A stretch of DNA of 60,000 bases from Paulinella micropora (GCA_019918135.1 WBZZ01002035.1:1-60000), one strand, 5' to 3'. Counted from the first letter of the stretch, positions 20,579 through 31,141 are shown. Numbers and translations: made by a program. Notes: generated from the letters alone by a model not told the origin.

Positions 20579-22355
20579 AGCCAATATAAGTCGCTCTTAG
20601 GCTTGTCTGAAATTGCGGTGGATTCACTGGACATAAAAAACTTAGACCTTACCAACACTAATATTATTGGCTGAAACACTGACAGAGTGCCAGAAGATGC
20701 TGACCCCGTAAATCTTTATTATACTGACGGACGATTTGATACACGACTAGCTACCAAATCAACGACAGACATTAAAGAAGGAAAAAATTTATACTACACA
20801 GAGCAACGAGTTAGGGATAACGACGAAGTCAAAGCCTCAACTCAACACCGCTCTAATACTTCCAATCCGCACCAAACCAGTCTTTATAACCTGATAGACA
20901 CAAACATATTTGCGCAAGCAAGCGGACAATACTTAACTTACAACGATGTAGAAGGCAAATGGAAGAATACAGCCCTCGGTTCGATTGACACACTCTCTGA
21001 TGTAGTCATTACAGCACCAGTGGCGATGAATAGTTATCTAACATATAACTCAATAAACTGGGTAAATAAAACATTTCCGATAAATGTTGATGAAACAGGC
21101 AATATTAGTATGGGAAGGAAGAATATAACAGGAGTTAATTTACTAAATGACAAAGGTGTTGATGAATGGATATTTGAGCATAATGATAATAATAATAAAG
21201 TGTCAGCGAGTGGAAGCATAGATAGCCACAGCGATGTGATGATATCAGGCTTTCCAGCAGATAACCAAGTGATTATGTATAGCACAGGACAATGGAGAAA
21301 CACCACACCACCCTTTCTTAGATTAGACGGAACTGCTAGTATGACGGGGGCACTAAATATGAATGGTTTTGCTATTTCAGGGGCTTCTACATATAATGGA
21401 ATTAATCTAGCAAATCACGCAGTTGATGGTTCGGTGGTTAAACTAACAGGAGACCAAAGCATAGCGGGTATTAAAACATTTAGCAGTATAGTAAATGCGA
21501 GTGCTGGTCTTGATATGAAAAGCCAAAGCATAACAAATGTAAATCAACTAAATGGCAGGTCTATCACAACTTGGCTATCAGAGCATGATACGAACACGGC
21601 GAAAGTGTCGGCGAGTGGAAGTATTGATACACATAGCGATGTGATTATAACAACAGCATCAGATAATCAACTACTCATTTATAGCACAGGACAATGGCGA
21701 AATGCGGCATCACCCTTTCTTAGATTAGACGGCACAGCCAGTATGACGGGAGGACTAAATATGGGAAACCAAAGTATAACAAATGTGAATCTGGTTGATG
21801 GTGTGGATGTTTCTGTTCTTGATAGTTCGGCGGTTAAAACCTCAGGAAACCAAACAATAGCAGGAATCAAGACATTTAGCAGTGCCCTTGAAATAACAGA
21901 AAATTCAACGAATGCGACAACAAAAGGAACATTCGTGGTTTTTAACTCCACAGCCAATATAGGAACTATCGGATGCCTTGATATGGGCACGGGCGTAAAT
22001 TATAACTTTGAAATAAATGCCAAAAAAATAAGTTTCATTATTGATGGAGCGATAGTCGGTTGGGTAAATGCTTCGGGGCTAGATTGTAATAGTAGCAAAA
22101 TAGCCAACCTTGGAACTCCGACATTAGCGACGGACGGAGCGACAAAAGGGTATGCGGACACATTGGACGGGCAAAATGTAAAACTAACAACAGACCAAAC
22201 CATAACAGGAAGTAAAACATTCAACGGGGCGAGCACTACAATAAAATATCTAACTTTAACGAACAATTCCGATTTTAATAATCAAACTATCACTAATGGT
22301 GGAAATATAACATATAATGGGGCGAGGATATTAAACCAAAACGGAGGAGATATAT
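20576..22355 (+). pseudogene. Tail-fibre-like protein, N-terminal part
   Basis: Starts at ATG 20,576 and meets an in-frame TGA at 20,672-20,674. The frame then stays open to 22,355. It contains repeated modules with SGSIDSHSDV / STGQWRN / PFLRLDGTASMTG / LNMGNQSITNVN, at least twice. These are the collar and shaft repeats known from phage fibres and Polinton-like virus fibres. The gene is cut by the transposon at 22,356; its C-terminal half resumes at 28,665. Rejoining across one AT copy keeps the frame. Probably a receptor-contacting virion protein. Confidence 0.8.
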
Positions 22356-22381
22356 GACGGAGACTTATGGAGTAGGGGCCG
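22356..22381 (+). repeat. Transposon terminal inverted repeat, left
   Basis: Perfect 26-bp match to the reverse complement of 28,637-28,662, followed by a partly matching GTCGTAGG word. Confidence 0.9.
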
Positions 22382-22559
22382 GTTGGTCGTAGGTTGTAGA
22401 GACTGCTGCACTATGTGCAGTTGTGCCGGATGATCTTAAATGTTAATATTAATTGATTATTAAGTAATATAATTGCTTTTTTCTTAATATTACTACTGTG
22501 AATGCTAGTTAGAGCTTGCAATCTCATCGTGCTCACATGCAAAAATATTAAGTCAACCC

Positions 22560-22830
22560 GCAGTCCGGACCTGTATAACTAAATGGGTAAGTTGATGTAA
22601 TATGAATTACTATGCATAATTATATGCAAATACTGCATTAAAACGCACAAAAAGTGAAAAAGTGAGGTTCAATTCCAGTAGATGACCACAGAGAGCATCT
22701 ATTGGAATTGCATCTCAGCAACCCGCAGTCCGCACCTGTATAACTAAATGCGTAAGTTGATGTAATTGTAGTATGAATTACTATGCATAATTATATGCAA
22801 ATACTGCATTAAAACGCACAAAAAGAAACT
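22560..22830 (+). repeat. Tandem duplication, about 150 bp, in the transposon left end
   Basis: Two copies carry AACCCGCAGTCCG.ACCTGTA, GTAAGTTGATGTAAT, and ATGCATAATTATATGCAAAT then ACTGCATTAAAACGCAC. They may be sub-terminal transposase-binding repeats. No gene lies between 22,382 and 22,938. Confidence 0.7.
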
Positions 22831-22938
22831 TTAAATGAGAAAAACAAAGTTTTCCAGATAAATCTGGAACTTCTGCCACTTGGCAGGTAATAGAAAGGCT
22901 TTGTCTGCAGCAACCTAAGTTAATCATGCTATAGAATT

Positions 22939-23589
22939 TTACACCCGCCCATTAGCAAGGAAGCTGATAAAATTGGTTTGCTGCGATTGCGTTGCTAGAA
23001 AAGCTGAAAGAGCATTATTTCCAGCACCGTGGGGCTGGTAGCACACATAGCACCTGCAGTTAGCAGGATGAGGCATGGCAGGAAATGCCCCTCTGCACCG
23101 CGGGCACGCACACCCGTCACCGTGCTGGAGGCAGACAAGGCACCTGCACGTGGGTGCATGCTGATAACGAAAGGGAGTGCGCTTCGGAGCGCATTTGAAA
23201 CACTTACATCCTTCACCATGCTTGGGCTCGACTTCATTTACCTCGCAATCAGGGCATTCACAGCCCTCACCATGCGCAAAGCATTCGGCGCACTTACATC
23301 CTTGCCCATGACGCTGCACTCGCTGCAGCTGCTTGTGGCCCTTGCGCTGCTTGTGGCCCTTGCGCTGCTTGTGGCCCTTGCGCTGCTTGCGGCCCTTGCG
23401 ACCCTTCGCAGGCTTCGGCTCCTCCTCCTCCTCCTCCTCCTCCTCCGACTCCGTCTCTGGCTTAGACTTTTTCTGCTGCGGTTGCTTCTTTTCTGGCTTC
23501 TTTGCTGCAGGCGTCGGCTTGTGCGTCGACGCAGGCGTCGGGACAGGCGGCGACTTTACTTCCATCACGTCGGCTTCCATGGCACGCAT
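22939..23589 (-). CDS. Cysteine-rich repeat protein (HxxxCxCxxC modules)
   Basis: A Lys/Pro/Glu-rich N-terminus and a fourfold KGHKQR repeat precede six modules of the form H-x3-C-x-C-x2-C: HGQGCKCAEC, HGEGCECPDC, HGEGCKCFKC, HAPTCRCLVC, HGDGCACPRC, HPANCRCYVC. A seventh (HKPGCKCPPC) lies just upstream in the same open frame, so the real start is upstream of 23,589. It may be joined by splicing across the CTT-rich tract ending TCTCCAG near 23,690. The spacing suggests a metal-binding array. I do not recognise the family. It may be an accessory protein of the transposon. Confidence 0.6.
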   Translation of the reverse strand: MRAMEADVMEVKSPPVPTPASTHKPTPAAKKPEKKQPQQKKSKPETESEEEEEEEEEPKPAKGRKGRKQRKGHKQRKGHKQRKGHKQLQRVQRHGQGCKCAECFAHGEGCECPDCEVNEVEPKHGEGCKCFKCAPKRTPFRYQHAPTCRCLVCLQHGDGCACPRCRGAFPAMPHPANCRCYVCYQPHGAGNNALSAFLATQSQQTNFISFLANGRV

Positions 23590-23689
23590 GAAGGCACAGG
23601 GAGGACACTTGCAGCCAGGCTTGTGGTGCGAGTTGCCTCCGCCACCCTTCTTGCTAGGCTTGGTTGGTTTCGGAGGAGGAGGTCTGGAG

Positions 23690-23841
23690 AAGAAGAAGAA
23701 GAAGAAGAAGAAGAAGAAGAAGAAGAAGAAGAGTAGTAGTGGTAGTAGTAGCAGCAGTAGCAGTAGTAGTAGTAGTATTGGTAGTAGTGGAGGGAGGAGG
23801 AGGAGGAGGAGGAGGAAGAAGAAGAAGAAGAAGAAGAAGAA

Positions 23842-23880
<39 letters not shown>

Positions 23881-24065
23881 TAGTAGTAGCAGCAGTAGCA
23901 GTAGTAGTAGTAGTAGTATTAGTAGTAGTAGAGGGAGGAGGAGGAGGAGAAGAAGAAGAAGAAGAAGAAGAAAGAAGAAGAAGAAGAAGAAGAAGAAGAA
24001 GAAGAAGAAGAAAAAGAAGAAGAAGAAGAAGGAGAAGAAGAAGGAGAAGAAAGAAGGAGAAGAAT
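23690..24065. repeat. Compound (AAG)n/(AGT)n/(AGG)n microsatellite
   Basis: About 375 bp of trinucleotide repeats in alternating blocks; the AGT/AGC and AGG blocks appear twice in the same order. Poly-Ser, poly-Lys, poly-Arg or poly-Val frames through it are artefacts. On the minus strand it is a long pyrimidine tract ending in a plausible 3' splice site. Confidence 0.9.
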
Positions 24066-24150
24066 GTATATAGTTGTAGTAAAACTAGCAGCTGCAGTGA
24101 GGAGGAGGAGAAGATGAAGAAGAAGAAAGCAAAAAAAAGAAATTCAATTA

Positions 24151-24740
24151 CTACCCCTCGGCTTGTTTGCTGTTATTGTTAGCAGCTTGATCTGCCATCT
24201 CGTTTGCCAAGGCGCGCTTGGTTTGTTTTCTCTTTTTCTGTGCCGCCTGCAGACAACGTCATGTATGTGCATGGCATATGTATGTATCATTGATTTGCCA
24301 ACCGGTTTGTGTTGCTTCTTTTTTGGAGGCGACTTAGAAGAAGGGCTTGCAGCTTCAGGCTCTTCTGCAGGTAGCGCAGTGTTTGCTGCAGGTGCTTTGC
24401 CCCTTCGAACTCTGCGCCCTCTTGCAGACGGCAGATCTTGAAAGATCTCGTTCTTGGAGGCCAGAACAAATGTTTTCCCAGAAGGAACGTACGTGTGTAC
24501 GACGTTATCTGGTACACTGTGCCATGCCTTGGCCTCTGCCTTGGGGGAAGGAAAATTCCAATACTTTGCAGTAACTTCTGGGGGGATAATGCAATCCTGC
24601 AAGTTTTTCCAATTCGGTTCGCCGTTGGTTTTCAAAAAAATGCGTTGCCCCTGATCGTCCCTCTCCACCCGAAAATTTTGCATGCTCGAGACAACATGCT
24701 TGTCTACTGAATCGTCACCTTTGGGCTTTCCAGAACTCAT
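24151..24740 (-). CDS. Small basic protein with a probable 56-nt intron
   Basis: Starts MSSGKPKGDD at 24,740. The first 90 residues look globular (NFRVERDDQGQRIFLKTNG, WKNLQDCIIPPEVTAKYW, VVHTYVPSGKTFVLASKNEI), then an Ala/Pro/Lys-rich part. The unspliced frame runs on to 24,144. A GT...CTGCAG intron at 24,247-24,302 would instead join it to a tail of basic then NEMADQAANNNSKQ residues ending at TAG 24,151-24,153. The spliced tail is more natural. Function unknown; probably nuclear and linked to the transposon. Confidence 0.55.
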
Positions 24741-25226
24741 TTCTCAATTCACTAAGTGAGTGTTGGAGGGAAATTCGACTTGAACAAAAGACACACCGGT
24801 CGGAGGTGGAAAAAGTGGCTGAAATGCCACTTTTCCAGTGTGGATTCCCTTTTTTTCCAACGTACAGGGGTGCACTCTCGTCGTCTTCAAGGCCACTACT
24901 TGTCTTCTGTGCTGTTTGACACGCCCTCGGTATGGTTGATATGATATGATGCTATATGACGTTTGATTTATGACATCTAGGGCGTCTGTCAAGTTTTTGG
25001 GACCTAGTTCTATCGGGAAAAAGTAAAAGTGCTGCACTTTGAAAAGGTCTCATGTTTTTCTTTTTTTTAAATAAAAACACGTTGCTCCACGACCACAGGC
25101 ATGCTGGCATGTCTTCCCCGACCCCTGTGAAGCCGCTGGCAGTGCCTAGCGCGGCAGCAATAAGGCTTGCAAGGGCCAAAGCTTCCAAGTATGCGAAATA
25201 TTATTATATAATATACCACTGCTAGA
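24741..25226. promoter_or_regulatory. Divergent intergenic region in the transposon
   Basis: Separates the minus-strand gene at 24,740 from the transposase candidate at 25,227. TATTATATAATATACC lies at about 25,200-25,217, a good TATA-like box just before the latter. Two short minus-strand open frames here have no supporting features. Confidence 0.35.
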
Positions 25227-28143
25227 ATGGAGTTGGATATCAGCTCAACACTTGTTTCTCATGCCCTTACACTGTCAAACATGATTTTTTATGATAGAAA
25301 ACATGAATCCAACATATCAGGGCCTGCAGTATTTCCTGTTTGTGTCAGGCTAACTGGCTACAGTGGGCATGAAGTGCAGCACTCACCTGGTGATCTACTA
25401 GACACTACTACGCTAGTTGATGATGAATCCGAGCATTCCTCATGTTCGTCAACAGCAACCGACAGCACTCTATTCATGCATGGCTGTAGCACGTCAGCTG
25501 GTTCATGTTCAGACTCAGGGTGTCAGTCTAGTCAGTCTGCGGGATCGCGATCGTTTCAAAGACAGGGTGGACACTCAAGAAAGCGTATCGACGAGAGAAC
25601 CGTTTCCGAACAGCATGCCAAGAGGCTCAAGAAGAGTAGGGAGTACCAGGCATGTAAACGGTCAGCTGCAGTAGTGGAGGCTGAGTTTCCTAGTGATGAA
25701 GAGCTGCAGGCCATGTTGCTCTCTGCGCAAGGGCGACAGAGATTTCCCAAAACCAGCGCCCTCCTAGAAACTAACAAGGCTCAGGCTGCAGCTGCTTCTG
25801 CCATTGGTGACATTGTTGCTGAATTGCCGGCTCGTTCTGCACACAAGCAAACAATTATCGGCAAGCTGAGGGACAAGATGTCGGCGAAGGAGTTCCAGTC
25901 CTTCTTTAGTTCCGTCAGTGAGAGGTATGCACGGATTGTGTTGGAGAACATGGGCGCTAAGTCAGGGCGAGAAACTCTTTACTGGTATGGAACCACAGGT
26001 TCTTTCTACAAATCTTACCGCACTGAGCTTTTCCCCAATATCTACAAGGCCATGGTCGCTGACGCAGGGTCTGTAGAGCGCCTGGTGTACGAACTGAAGG
26101 GCACCCAGTGGGTTGCTGATAATGCAAGAGCCTACACGTGCGGCGGTCGTTGTGGCAATGCATGCAATCATTTTTACAGGCCGCGAAATGAAGCATCCTT
26201 GTACAAGATCCTGAAAGAGGATAATATTACCTTCCGCTGCATTACGAAGACCGTTCCCTGCCGGTGGCATGATAACTGGGAAAGATGGAAAGCCGAGCTC
26301 AAGCGTGAACAGGCAAAGCCAGAGGGCAAGCAGGACCTGAAGCTGATCCAGCGACTGAAGGCGAAGGTAGTGAGTTGCCAACGACACGATGAGCAGTACC
26401 AGGCGCAGCGCAGGTCGATATTTCTTGCCTGTGCACATCGCAGCCGCTGAGTTTATGTGTTGCATGCTACGCAGCTATATCCAGGCTAAGGTCGAGAGTT
26501 TGGAGGCTGGGTCCGGGGAGTGGGTCATTTACCAAGATTATTTATCTTGGTATTCTGAAACAGGCTGCAAGATGAATGATCTGCTCTTTACTGTAGTCAC
26601 CCGCCGCGCCGACGGCCAGTTGCAATACGAGTACATCCACAACATCATGATGGTTGAGCACACTGGCGCAACCACCCGTTACTGCTGGGACTATCATCTG
26701 AGGAGCAAGGAAGATGGAGGAAGCGGGGAGATCTCTTCTTTTCCCGGCCCTGGTACTCGCACTGGCGATGGCGGCGGCGACTTTCAGAACTATGAGTTCG
26801 TTTTTTCCGAGGCGCACTACTGGGAGAAGTATGGAGTGGATATCAGCACGGACATGCTGTGTGCATTTCATGCGTGGAACCCATGCGACGGAGCAAAGAG
26901 GAAGTTTACCAAGGTCTTCACTAAAGACCAGGTCGAGCAAGGGCGCGGCTTCGCTCTTGTCGAGGAGTGGCTTGAGTCAGCGCAGGGAGCGGGATATGAC
27001 AACAACCGGTTCTATGGTCACGACGCAGACGTGATCGAGAAGTGGGTGAAAGAGAACAAGGTTGAACCTCGCAAACTCAGTTCTTGGGGCCTTCGCAACT
27101 TGCGCTCGTTTCGTTACTCCAGGCCCACCCTCACTTCTGGCAAACAGTTCATTAGCGGTGTTGCCTTTGGTGCTTACACTAGCGTTGCGCCCGACGCCGA
27201 CCGCATTGTCCTTGACATGCGATCGGACGAAGTCGCTGGCGGCAAGAGGTGCGAGCCATGCACACAGCGGTTTAAGCAGCCCCATCCATCGCACAAAGGC
27301 GTCGACAAATGCCCATCGAGGAATGGCCGAGGGGAGCGTGTGGCAGCGGTTCATGTGCAGTCTGGTGCAACTGCGGACCTGACGCGGGAGCAAAAGATTT
27401 CATACTTCAAGCGGCTCGCCTCCCAGCGTTCGGCAAACAAGAAGGCAAAGAAGAGCTTCAACGTTGGGCAATTGCGCAAACCGCGCCTAGCCGAGCTCTG
27501 TCAGCAGTTGGGGCTGTCCTCTGTCGGCACGGTACCAGAGTTGAAGGAAAGGCTCCAGGCGCACATGGCACAGCAGCCCAACAGCGTGTCACCCGAGGGC
27601 GCAGCAGCCGATAGCGAAGTGCCCGTCAGCAGGCTGCAGAATAAGAGCTTCAACGTTGGGAAATTGCGCAAACCGCGCCTAGTCGAGCTCTGTCAGCAGT
27701 TGGGGCTGTCATCTGTCGGCACGGTACCAGAGTTGAAGGAAAGGCTCAAGGCGCACATGGCACAGCAGCCCAACAGTGTGTCACCCGAGGGCGCAGCAGC
27801 CGACAGCGAAGTGCCCGTCAGCAGTGGAAAGAAAGGGGTGGAGAAGAGAGCTAGCAAGCAGGCTGCTACAATTAAACCTACTGCTTCTAATTCCTCGGGC
27901 GCGGCCGCAGCAGCTTCTACCAGACAGCCTCGCTCCAAGGCGGCGAAGGTAGACTCATATGCTGAAAGCGACGCAGAAGATGATGAAGGGAGCGAGTACG
28001 AAGAGCCCGCAACGCGCTGGATGTGCGCGTATTGTAATTATCCAAATCCATTAGGTCCAGGTGATCAGGAATTCGCAGGATGCATTAACTGCGGTGGCTT
28101 GGCTTCATCTGATGATGAATCAGATCTGGAGGAGGATGAGTGA
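25227..28143 (+). CDS. Transposase candidate with two SAP domains and a zinc ribbon
   Basis: Two overlapping frames (25,227-26,450 and from about 26,430 to 28,143) form one product of about 950 residues. They are linked by a frameshift near 26,410-26,440 or by an 82-85-nt intron (GTGAGT near 26,370 to AG 26,451). The N part has an acidic Ser-rich region, YTCGGRCGNACNHFY and a Lys/Glu helix. The middle has DFQNYEFVFSEAHYW, STDMLCAFHAWNPCDGAKRK and YGHDADVIEKW, resembling the H..N..DGA..K region of eukaryotic DDE-like transposases. Two near-identical SAP motifs (NVG.LRKPRL.ELCQQLGL) lie at about 27,450-27,570 and 27,640-27,770. The C-terminus is a WMCAYCNYPNP...CINCGG RanBP2-like finger. Assignment as transposase is inference. 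Confidence 0.6.
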
Positions 28144-28636
28144 GTGGGCGTGGTTTTTTTTTTATTTTTAGCAGCTGAATGAGGCCAATCATGTTGAAAG
28201 TCCTTAGAAATGTAGCTGCTTGAGATGCTGACACTGTGTCTTTGCACTGGCACTGCAGGACTTTGAATTATTGCATGTTGTCACTAGCTTAGCGTACTTG
28301 TACTGGCGAGTGGCTGGCGGGTGCCACCAGGACCAGAAAAAAATAATTAGTGGCAACAAAAGCTGAATTCAATTAAATCTGCATCGAAATCGTGTTTGTA
28401 TCGTTTGTACTTACGCGCTGATAGCAGGTAACATGTAGCACGTGCACTTTGCAAGTACCGGTGCAGGCCGCTATCTGCTATGGTCTGCATGCTCATCTAC
28501 GCACCTTAATAATAGTTCAAACATTGTTTTTTTGCATTAAAATACAATATTACAGCTTTAAACAGTGTTCTACGTCATTATTTTAATATTTGAAACTTTG
28601 CATGCAAAAAAAGTTTCCCTACGACCGGACCCGGGG
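28144..28636. other. Transposon 3' non-coding region
   Basis: No gene. AT-rich, between the transposase stop and the right TIR. A short open minus-strand frame at 28,065-28,253 only overlaps the acidic tail of the transposase. Confidence 0.5.
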
Positions 28637-28662
28637 CGGCCCCTACTCCATAAGTCTCCGTC
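28637..28662 (-). repeat. Transposon terminal inverted repeat, right
   Basis: Ends CCATAAGTCTCCGTC, followed by the AT duplication at 28,663-28,664 and resumed fibre coding. Confidence 0.9.
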
Positions 28663-28664
28663 AT

Positions 28665-30192
28665 TCTTTTCACAGACATCAGGTGATTACCAATATTTCT
28701 TATTTACTCTAAATACTGCTACAAGCGGAACCGCGAACCAACGAGGTTATGTATTTACGAATGTAGCATTTGACGCAAAAGGGGCGGGACTTTATATTTC
28801 AAAACTTTTGGATAATAAAAGTGCTTTGTCTGACATTGTCCGTTTTAACAATGCTGGTGGCATGCGGTTTTATGGAGCCTTAGATATGAACTCAAACAAC
28901 ATAACAAATGGCGGAACAATAACGGGAACAACAATTACTTCAACCGCGGGTATATCAACGACGACACTAACGGCGAGCGGATTGGTAACGGCAAATGCGA
29001 GTATATCAACAACAACGGCAACCGCAAGCGGATTGATAACGGCAAATGCGGGTATATCAACGACAACATTAACAACAAGCGACAATATAGTAGTAGGTGC
29101 TGGAAAAAGTGTTTTCATATATAGGTCAGGATATACAAACACAAACAACAAATTAGTTTTGTGGGATGGTGGAACAGGCTCCACCACTGCTTTTAATGGA
29201 TTTGGTATTAAACTAGACACAATGATGTACAATGTTAATGCTACAACTGATAATCACATATTTTACTATGGTGCCACAAATGAATTATTTAGAATTGGTA
29301 GAATTACTGCTTCAAAGGCAATAACAGCAAATGCTGGAATATCAGTCGTCAATAGCACGGCAGATATAAGAGGAGAAGCAAGAAGTGGGTCTCATCCATC
29401 ACCAGTTGATTTATATGTTTCAGCCAATCTTGGTCCATCTTCTGGCGGTGTTGAATTTAGACACAACAACGGGACACAGGGAGTTGGTTTTGGTTATAAC
29501 TCAATATATGCTAGTGGAAGCAGCACAAACCAAGATTTAAATTTTTATGCGAGGGGGACAGGAGTAATCTATGCTCAGAGTGATACAAGCCTGACGACAG
29601 CATCCAGCGGATTTTTAACATTAAGAAAAAGACCAAATAATACGACCAACCCACAAATATTTATGAAGCAGGAGACTCATCAGGTTATGCGGTGGTAATG
29701 AATACAGGTGGATTATTACATGCTTGGTCGACTTCATTATCAAATGGTGAAAATAATACAGGTTATGTGTTTTTGGCTGCGGGAGCAACTTCATGGTCCG
29801 TCGGTTCAGACAGGAGATTAAAATTAGATATTAAAACACTAGACTGCATGGATTGTTGCGATAAACTTATGAAAATAAACTGCTGTTCATATTATTTGAA
29901 ATCAGATGAAAAGAGAGAGAAAAAGACCCACGGATTTATAGCAGATGAAGTAAAAAAAGTATTTCCAGAATTTGTATCCGAAAGCGGAATAAAAGCAGAT
30001 GATGGAAAAGGAAATTATGAAGGTATAACATATACAAGTTTTATACCAATATTAGTCAGTGCTTTTCAACACATGGCAGAAAAAGTAGATAATTTAGAAA
30101 AAGAAAATAAAACTTTACTTAATATATTACAAGACCAAGCAAACCAATTAGCAGAAATGCGAGCAGTTTTATTTCCTTCAAATGCCCCCTAG
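28665..30192 (+). pseudogene. Tail-fibre-like protein, C-terminal part with S74 chaperone domain
   Basis: Resumes the fibre frame after the transposon (SQTSGDYQYFLFTLNT). It passes through Thr/Ala-rich repeats (GISTTTLTASGLVTANA and variants) and a knob-like region, then shifts frame near 29,660. The end (29,700-30,192) is a clear intramolecular chaperone of the Peptidase_S74 type: SVGSDRRLKLDIKTLD, KTHGFIADEVKKVFPEFV, YTSFIPILVSAFQHMAEKVD and a terminal coiled coil. In phage endosialidases this domain trimerises the fibre and then cleaves itself off at the Ser. Truncation and frameshift make this copy non-functional. Confidence 0.85.
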
Positions 30193-30523
30193 ATTACATC
30201 CACCACTACCAATCATAGAGACGGAAGACCTCACACCAGAGTTGAAGAACCGTGTGCTAGATGTCCAAATTAAGCAGGAAGAAAAAAAATTATACCACGA
30301 ATACGAGGACAGCTGGGATTGCTGTTTGACTAAGCGAAAAACTGACAGCCGACTTATTAAATACTTATTTCAAATGGGTATCATCGTTGCCATTATAACC
30401 CTTTGTATCGTGAGGTTGTCTGAAAAGAACTTACCGTGCGAGACAGCCAACACTTATGTCGGTATTTTGACCTTACTTAATATCGGTATCTGCCTTCCTA
30501 GCCCATCTTCAAGTAAGAAATGA
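30182..30523 (+). CDS. Two-helix membrane protein
   Basis: 113 residues; the ATG overlaps the fibre stop by 11 bases. A soluble N-terminus (ETEDLTPELKNRVLDVQIKQ, EYEDSWDCCLTKRK) precedes hydrophobic segments YLFQMGIIVAIITLCIVRLS and TYVGILTLLNIGICLPS. The position between fibre and capsid genes suggests a virion membrane or assembly role, as for other small membrane proteins of Polinton-like viruses. No family assigned. Confidence 0.6.
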   Translation: MPPRLHPPLPIIETEDLTPELKNRVLDVQIKQEEKKLYHEYEDSWDCCLTKRKTDSRLIKYLFQMGIIVAIITLCIVRLSEKNLPCETANTYVGILTLLNIGICLPSPSSSKK

Positions 30524-30720
30524 ACACTCGTATAGTTGAGTTTTATACCAAGAAGCATCATTTGAGCAGATTAGCGGAATAGCTTCATCAAAACTAACAC
30601 ACCAATCACTAAAAGGTTTATACACACATTTAAATTTTGTTTCTATTCCTTTTTGAATACACCATACACAACTTTCATTTTTTTTTTGTCGCTGACCCGC
30701 GAATAGAAATCACAAGCGGT
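30509..30720 (-). pseudogene. Short Cys/Trp-rich minus-strand frame without ATG
   Basis: A sensible-looking frame reads CVWCIQKGIETKFKCVYKPF, SDWCVSFDEAIPLICSND and SWYKTQLYECSFLT, with stop TGA at 30,509. Amino-acid composition (five Cys, four Trp) is unlike random AT-rich sequence. There is no in-frame ATG. An A-homopolymer precedes it, and the ATG there is in another frame, so the start may have been lost by slippage. It converges on the gene at 30,182-30,523. Confidence 0.35.
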
Positions 30721-30778
30721 CCGAGCAGAAATATTAATTAATAAAAAGTTTATAAAGATTAGTATAGAGGGCATCACG

Positions 30779-31141
30779 ATGGCAGACTATAAATACCAAA
30801 AGATTATTTTTCTAAGTAATGATTTTGCGGGCGGTAGCAAGGCATTTGACAAAAAAATTCAATTGAGCTTTACCCCAACTAGAATGAATGTTAAGTTTAT
30901 CCACTATATGAATGACACGACGGAAACGAAAACGAAAATCCTTTATATGGACCGCATCGGCATTATCGGCACATTCGCTGACAGCAACACAGCGAACATT
31001 TCCAATCTCAGCTACAATTTGGGGATAGTAGGCTGGACCGACGGGCAATACGCATTTAAAGTGCTTAATACAGACAGCGGTAATATTGAGACTGACCAAC
31101 TAGCTGGAAGAATTGTTATTTGTTTAGAATTTCTCGGGTAA
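30779..31141 (+). CDS. Small virion-type protein, unknown
   Basis: 120 residues, intact. MADYKYQKIIFLSNDFAGGS begins a mostly beta-strand-like sequence, ending ETDQLAGRIVICLEFLG. Preceded by TAGTATAGAGGG. It sits 15 bp upstream of the packaging ATPase in the morphogenesis cluster. No family recognised; a minor structural protein is the best guess from context. Confidence 0.55.
   Translation: MADYKYQKIIFLSNDFAGGSKAFDKKIQLSFTPTRMNVKFIHYMNDTTETKTKILYMDRIGIIGTFADSNTANISNLSYNLGIVGWTDGQYAFKVLNTDSGNIETDQLAGRIVICLEFLG

Larger units (their letters stand above)
22356..28662. mobile_element. DNA transposon, 6,307 bp, inserted in the viral fibre gene
   Basis: 26-bp terminal inverted repeats starting GACGGAGACTTATGGAGTAG (22,356-22,381 and 28,637-28,662), with AT on both outer sides (22,354-22,355 and 28,663-28,664). 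Dropping the element and one AT restores the fibre frame exactly. It contains a large transposase candidate on the plus strand and two minus-strand genes. The superfamily is not assigned: the 2-bp duplication and non-CACTA ends do not fit an obvious family. Confidence 0.85.

Noticed and set aside
20087..20674. Plus-strand frame leading into the fibre start
   Set aside because: Mostly antisense of the Lys/Glu-rich gene at 20,014-20,511; only the last 33 codons are the true fibre start.
23029..24182. Plus-strand frames with Leu, Ser, Lys, Arg or Val runs
   Set aside because: Antisense of the cysteine-rich gene and translation of trinucleotide repeats.
24744..25188. Two minus-strand frames in the transposon promoter region
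   Set aside because: No motifs, and they overlap the likely divergent promoter.
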